From Alphaproteobacteria bacterium (GTDB taxonomy: Bacteria > Pseudomonadota > Alphaproteobacteria > Acetobacterales > Acetobacteraceae): a stretch of DNA of 10,065 nucleotides. Below the pieces are notes generated by a model. That model made no database searches. It saw only the letters and a list, made by a program, of their open reading frames with translations, and was not told where the DNA came from. The translations under genes were made by a program, and so were the position numbers. This document shows, in pieces, positions 7,240 through 10,065 of this stretch (position 1 is its first letter; each line of letters starts with the position of its first letter). The DNA is taken from contig JAAFHD010000102.1 of NCBI GenBank assembly GCA_013298245.1, positions 1 to 10,065 of the forward strand, given 5' to 3'.

Positions 7240-8358
7240 ATGTTGGCGATTCGCTCCTTGAAGACGATCGGGCTGATGAGCGGCACCAGCCTGGACGGCG
7301 TGGACGCCGCCTGGGTGGAAACCTGTGGCGAGCGCGCCATGCGCTTGGGCCCCACGACCACCCTGCCCTATGCGCCGGCGCTGCGGCGCGACCTGCGTGC
7401 GCTGTTGGACCGTGCGCCCGACCTTTCGCCCAATGATTCCTTCCTGGCCGATGTGGTGCAGCGCCTGACCGAACGCCACGCCGAAGCCGTGCAGAAGGTC
7501 CGCGACGAAACCCGCCGCCAGCTTGGCGAAGAAACCGAACTCCTCGGCTTCCACGGCCAGACCATTTTGCATCGTCCCGCCGAGGGCATCACCTGGCAGG
7601 TGGGCGATGCCAACCTGCTCGCCAAGCTGACCGGCCTGACGGTCGTGCATGATTTCCGCAGCGCCGATGTCGCCGCTGGTGGGCAGGGCGCGCCGCTCGC
7701 CCCCATCGCGCATGCGGCACTGGCGGCAGACCTGCCAAAGCCGCTGGCGGTGCTGAATCTGGGTGGCATCGGCAACGTGACGTACATCGGCCGCAGCGGC
7801 GAATTGATCGCCTTCGACACCGGCCCCGCGAACGGCCCGCTGGATGACTGGGCGCGCAAATCCACCGGCCGCGACTACGACAAGGATGGGCACCTCGCGC
7901 TGTCCGGCACCGCCGATGGCGCGGTGCTGGCGCGCATGCTGGAGCACCCCTACCTCGCCGCGCCGCCGCCGAAATCCCTGGACCGGCTGGATTTCGACCG
8001 CGCGTTGAAGGACGCCGGCGCCGATCGCCTTTCGCCGCAGGATGGCGCGGCCACACTGGTCGCCTTCGCCGCCATCTGCGTCGCCACCGCGTCGCGGCAT
8101 TTTCCAGAACCACCTTTGCAATGGCTGGTCACCGGCGGCGGGCGGCGCAACCCCGCCATCATGCGCGCCCTCTCCTCCGTGCTGGCCGAACCCGTGCGCG
8201 CCGTCGAAATCGCAGGCTGGAATGGCGATGCGCTGGAAGCGCAATGCTTCGCCGTCCTGGCAGCACGCGTCACGCGCGCGCTGCCGCTGTCATACCCGGG
8301 CACCACCGGCGTGCCCGCGCCCATGCGCGGCGGCCGCGTGCTGGGGGCCTTGCTGTAG
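7240..8358 (+). CDS. anmK: Anhydro-N-acetylmuramic acid kinase
   Basis: Cytoplasmic kinase of peptidoglycan recycling: it opens the 1,6-anhydro ring of anhMurNAc and phosphorylates it with ATP to MurNAc-6-phosphate. It has 372 residues, matching the family (about 370). Diagnostic segments are GLMSGTSLDGVDA (11-23, ATP site), GFHGQTILHRP (103-113), VVHDFRSADVAAGGQGAPL (135-153) with the catalytic-base Asp143, LNLGGIGNVTYI (172-183), AFDTGPANGPLDDW (191-204) and VTGGGRRNPAIM (297-308). The ATG at 7240 gives the standard N-terminus; GGAG is only two bases away, so TTG at 7243 could also be used. No murQ, murU-pathway or tyrS gene is in the window. Function is secure from motif conservation. Confidence 0.97.
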   Translation: MLAIRSLKTIGLMSGTSLDGVDAAWVETCGERAMRLGPTTTLPYAPALRRDLRALLDRAPDLSPNDSFLADVVQRLTERHAEAVQKVRDETRRQLGEETELLGFHGQTILHRPAEGITWQVGDANLLAKLTGLTVVHDFRSADVAAGGQGAPLAPIAHAALAADLPKPLAVLNLGGIGNVTYIGRSGELIAFDTGPANGPLDDWARKSTGRDYDKDGHLALSGTADGAVLARMLEHPYLAAPPPKSLDRLDFDRALKDAGADRLSPQDGAATLVAFAAICVATASRHFPEPPLQWLVTGGGRRNPAIMRALSSVLAEPVRAVEIAGWNGDALEAQCFAVLAARVTRALPLSYPGTTGVPAPMRGGRVLGALL

Positions 8359-8375
8359 GCGCGCCGCACCGATAA

Positions 8376-8398
8376 CCCTTGGGCCAGAATCCCCAGGG
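8376..8398 (+). promoter_or_regulatory. Imperfect hairpin overlapping a ribosome binding site
   Basis: CCCTTGGG (8376-8383) can pair with CCCCAGGG (8391-8398) around a seven-base loop, with seven of eight positions matched. The right arm covers the start of the AGGGGG ribosome binding site (8395-8400) of the next gene, so folding could hold down its translation. No T-run follows, so it is not a standard terminator. Pairing is visible; any regulatory role is inference. Confidence 0.3.
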
Positions 8399-8404
8399 GG
8401 CACC

Positions 8405-8848
8405 ATGCTTCGTCGCACCATGCTGGCCGGGATGGCCGCACTCACCACACCGGCCATCGCGCAGCGCCCAGGCCCGCCGCACCAATGGGTGTTCGGCATG
8501 TGGATTGGCGGGCAATTCCCGCCTGGTGATATCGCCGGCGCGGAATGTGCCGGTGGTGCCACCGTGATCTTCACGCGCGACATCGTCTTCCGCGCGACCG
8601 CCTTGGATGTGCAATACCGCCAGCGCATCATCGAAACCGTCGCACTGATCCCCGATGGCCTGGAATTCCGCTTCGTGCCGGCAGGCCCGGTGGGCGGCGG
8701 TGCTTTCGGCGCGCGGGTGCCGCCCGATATCGGCTTTTCCTGCGAGGGCAACCCGAATCTGCTGCGCGTGCGGCGCGTGAACGACAACGAGATCGTCTTC
8801 CCGGGCTGTGTGGAATTCCCCTCGGCACTGCGTCGCTGCGTGTCGTGA
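8405..8848 (+). CDS. Small secreted hypothetical protein with four cysteines
   Basis: I do not recognise a named family. The 147-residue product begins with a signal peptide: MLRRTMLAG, a short hydrophobic stretch, then AIA-Q, giving likely cleavage after residue 19. The twin arginine may allow Tat export, though the hydrophobic core would also suit Sec. The mature part (about 128 residues) starts with an aromatic WVFGMWIGG stretch (28-36), then alternating strand-like segments. Cysteines 48, 113, 135 and 145 could form two disulfides in the periplasm. A glycine-rich loop (95-103) interrupts the middle. The start is well supported by AGGGGG four bases before ATG. The stop overlaps the following GTG start (GTGA), so it is co-translated with the racemase-family gene. 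The function is unknown. Confidence 0.82.
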   Translation: MLRRTMLAGMAALTTPAIAQRPGPPHQWVFGMWIGGQFPPGDIAGAECAGGATVIFTRDIVFRATALDVQYRQRIIETVALIPDGLEFRFVPAGPVGGGAFGARVPPDIGFSCEGNPNLLRVRRVNDNEIVFPGCVEFPSALRRCVS

Positions 8849-9471
8849 GAATCGCCCTCATCCACGCCCTGAAGCACAGCGCCGCCCCGGTCGAAGCCGC
8901 CTTCCGCCGCACCTGGCCGGACGCCACGCTGATGCATCTGATGGACACCTCGCTCTCCGCCGATCTCGCGGCCGAAGGCGCCCTCACCCCCCGCATGACC
9001 GAGCGCTTCCTGACCCTTGCGCGCTACGCCGCCGGCACCGGTGCTGCGGGCATCCTGTTCACCTGCTCCGCCTTCGGCCCCTGCATCGAGGCCTGCGCGC
9101 AGGATCTCTCGCCCATGCCCATCCTGAAGCCCAACGAAGCCATGATCGAGGAAGCCGCCCCCTTCCGCCACATCGGCCTGCTGGCCAGCTTCCCCGGCAC
9201 GCTGACCTCCATGCCGCCGGAATTCCCAGCCCACACGCGCCTCACCTCGGTGCTGGCCGAAGGCGCACTCGCCGCCCTCGACGCCGGCGACACCGCCACC
9301 CATGACCGCCTGGTGCTGGAAGCCGCCCACCGCTTCCCGCCCGATATCGACGCCATCGCCCTTGGCCAATTCAGCCTGGCGCACATGGCCGACGCGGTCG
9401 CCGCCGCCACCGGCAAGCCCGTGCTGACCACGCCCGACAGCGCCGTACGCAAGCTGAAGGCCATGCTGTGA
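8845..9471 (+). CDS. Asp/Glu racemase-superfamily protein
   Basis: Predicted cytoplasmic enzyme of the Asp/Glu/hydantoin racemase superfamily, 208 residues. The N-terminus VRIALIHALKHSAAP carries the first strand and substrate loop. The first active-site Cys is Cys74 in LFTCSAFGPC (71-80), followed by ILKPNEAMIEEA (93-104), IGLLASFPGTL (110-120) and the C-terminal TTPDSAVRKL (195-204). At the place where racemases have their second catalytic Cys, this protein reads ALGQFSLAHM (172-181), with Gln instead. That suggests a one-cysteine enzyme, such as a decarboxylase or isomerase-like member, rather than a two-base racemase, although Cys80 is also nearby. The GTG start at 8845 overlaps the previous stop by four bases and has no clear ribosome binding site, so translation probably depends on coupling. 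Confidence 0.85.
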   Translation: MRIALIHALKHSAAPVEAAFRRTWPDATLMHLMDTSLSADLAAEGALTPRMTERFLTLARYAAGTGAAGILFTCSAFGPCIEACAQDLSPMPILKPNEAMIEEAAPFRHIGLLASFPGTLTSMPPEFPAHTRLTSVLAEGALAALDAGDTATHDRLVLEAAHRFPPDIDAIALGQFSLAHMADAVAAATGKPVLTTPDSAVRKLKAML

Positions 9472-10065
9472 TGCACCGCCGCGCCCTGCTGGCCACCGCC
9501 CTGGCCACCCCCGCCTTGGCGCGCACACCAGAACAAGGCGAATGGGTCGCCCCCGGCTGGCGCATGCAGTCCCTGATCCGCTGGGGCGACGCCGTCCTGC
9601 CCGACGCGCCGGCCTGGAACCCCGCCGCCCCCAACACCGACGCCGCCGCCAGCCAATTCGGCTGGGACGCCCGCCTGATCGCCGTCGCCACCCCACCCCG
9701 CGCCACCGACGGCCAGGCCCGCGCCGTGGCCGTCATCGGCCACCCCTCGGTGGACCCCGTCATGGCCTTCCCCGACGGCCGCGACCGCCCCGACATCGCG
9801 GCCGCCATGCAAGGTGCGAGCCTCATCAACCTGGAACGCCAAGGCACCCGCTGGGTCGTCACCTCCGGCGGCTTCCAGGCCCGCCGCCTGACCGGCACCA
9901 CGCTCTGCCGCGCCAGCGGCCCCGGCGCCGAACAGCTGGGCGCCATCACCGGAATCTTCGGCGCCGGCGGCGGCTGCGCCACACCCTGGGGCAGCGTGCT
10001 GCTCGTCGAATCCGACGCCGCCGAATGGGCACCCCGCCTGCCCGGCCGCATCAATAACGGCCACG
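9471..10065 (+). CDS. PhoX/DUF839-like secreted protein, partial (N-terminal 198 residues)
   Basis: The ATG at 9471 shares its A with the preceding TGA (TGATG), and the frame stays open to the right edge. The product begins with a short export signal: MHRRALLATALATPALA, with likely cleavage after residue 17 and a twin arginine that fits Tat export, as in PhoX phosphatases. The segment LIRWGDAVLPDAPAWNPAAP (35-54), then SQFGWD (61-66), INLERQGTRWVV (119-130), RRLTGTTL (138-145), SGPG (149-152) and TPWGSVLLVES (171-181), follows the PhoX/DUF839 order. In PhoX this region supplies metal ligands for a Ca2+/Fe3+ alkaline phosphatase. Here the usual Cys before the TPWG is not in its normal place; Cys169 lies two residues before it. 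Phosphatase activity is therefore unproven. The C-terminal part is missing. Confidence 0.8.
   Translation, partial: MHRRALLATALATPALARTPEQGEWVAPGWRMQSLIRWGDAVLPDAPAWNPAAPNTDAAASQFGWDARLIAVATPPRATDGQARAVAVIGHPSVDPVMAFPDGRDRPDIAAAMQGASLINLERQGTRWVVTSGGFQARRLTGTTLCRASGPGAEQLGAITGIFGAGGGCATPWGSVLLVESDAAEWAPRLPGRINNGH

Noticed and set aside
8376..8398. Rho-independent terminator after anmK
   Set aside because: The stem is imperfect and not followed by a T-run; its second arm is part of the next ribosome binding site.
8290..9696. 468-residue open frame on the minus strand
   Set aside because: It lies opposite the signal-peptide protein, the racemase-family gene and the PhoX-like gene, all of which have better starts, coupling and motifs. 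Its Gly/Arg-rich content is typical of a shadow.
9024..10064. 346-residue open frame on the minus strand at the right edge
   Set aside because: Gly/Ala-rich low-complexity translation antisense to the racemase-family and PhoX-like genes; no recognisable domain.

Overview
The window is a GC-rich, gene-dense piece of bacterial chromosome. Codons end almost always in G or C, genes overlap by a few bases, and the gene families point to an alphaproteobacterium. An Acetobacteraceae/Roseomonas-like member of the Rhodospirillales fits best, but this is inferred from gene style rather than from any marker gene. I saw no rRNA, tRNA, CRISPR array, insertion sequence or phage gene. Twelve of the thirteen genes have a recognisable family; the exception is a small secreted protein.

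Layout. (1) At the left edge, on the minus strand, is the N-terminal half of a molybdopterin hydroxylase large subunit with the form II CoxL-type motif AYRGAGR (<1-1235). (2) Divergent from it is a plus-strand pair: an EamA/DMT permease (1315-2193) and an alpha/beta hydrolase (2190-3005). They are joined by a 4-base stop/start overlap, with a strong ribosome binding site inside the end of the permease gene. (3) Converging on the hydrolase with an 11-base tail overlap is a tight five-gene minus-strand unit, read right to left from 7165 to 2995: SDR oxidoreductase, DapA/NAL-family lyase, GreB-type elongation factor, MFS transporter, and ICL/PEP-mutase-family lyase. Three of its four junctions are overlaps, two of them ATGA. 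(4) A 74-base divergent gap separates this unit from anmK (7240-8358), an anhydro-N-acetylmuramic acid kinase for peptidoglycan recycling. (5) Downstream on the plus strand are a small secreted four-cysteine protein (8405-8848), an Asp/Glu-racemase-superfamily protein (8845-9471) and the N-terminal part of a PhoX/DUF839-like secreted protein running off the right edge (9471->10065). These three are coupled by GTGA and TGATG junctions.

How the genes may work together. The minus-strand unit looks like a small catabolic cassette: uptake by the MFS protein, a dehydrogenase, and two carbon-carbon lyases acting on keto- or hydroxy-acids. The substrate cannot be read from the sequence. Its odd member is greB, a general transcription factor placed between the lyase and the transporter. 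anmK stands for cell-wall recycling, and the genes after it may form a separate secreted/periplasmic module.

Nothing here amounts to a clearly new biological system. The points worth a second look are greB inside a catabolic operon, non-standard residues at active-site positions (KRCGY in the ICL/PEPM protein, Gln at the second-Cys position of the racemase-family protein, a displaced Cys in the PhoX-like protein), and the coupled secreted-protein trio.
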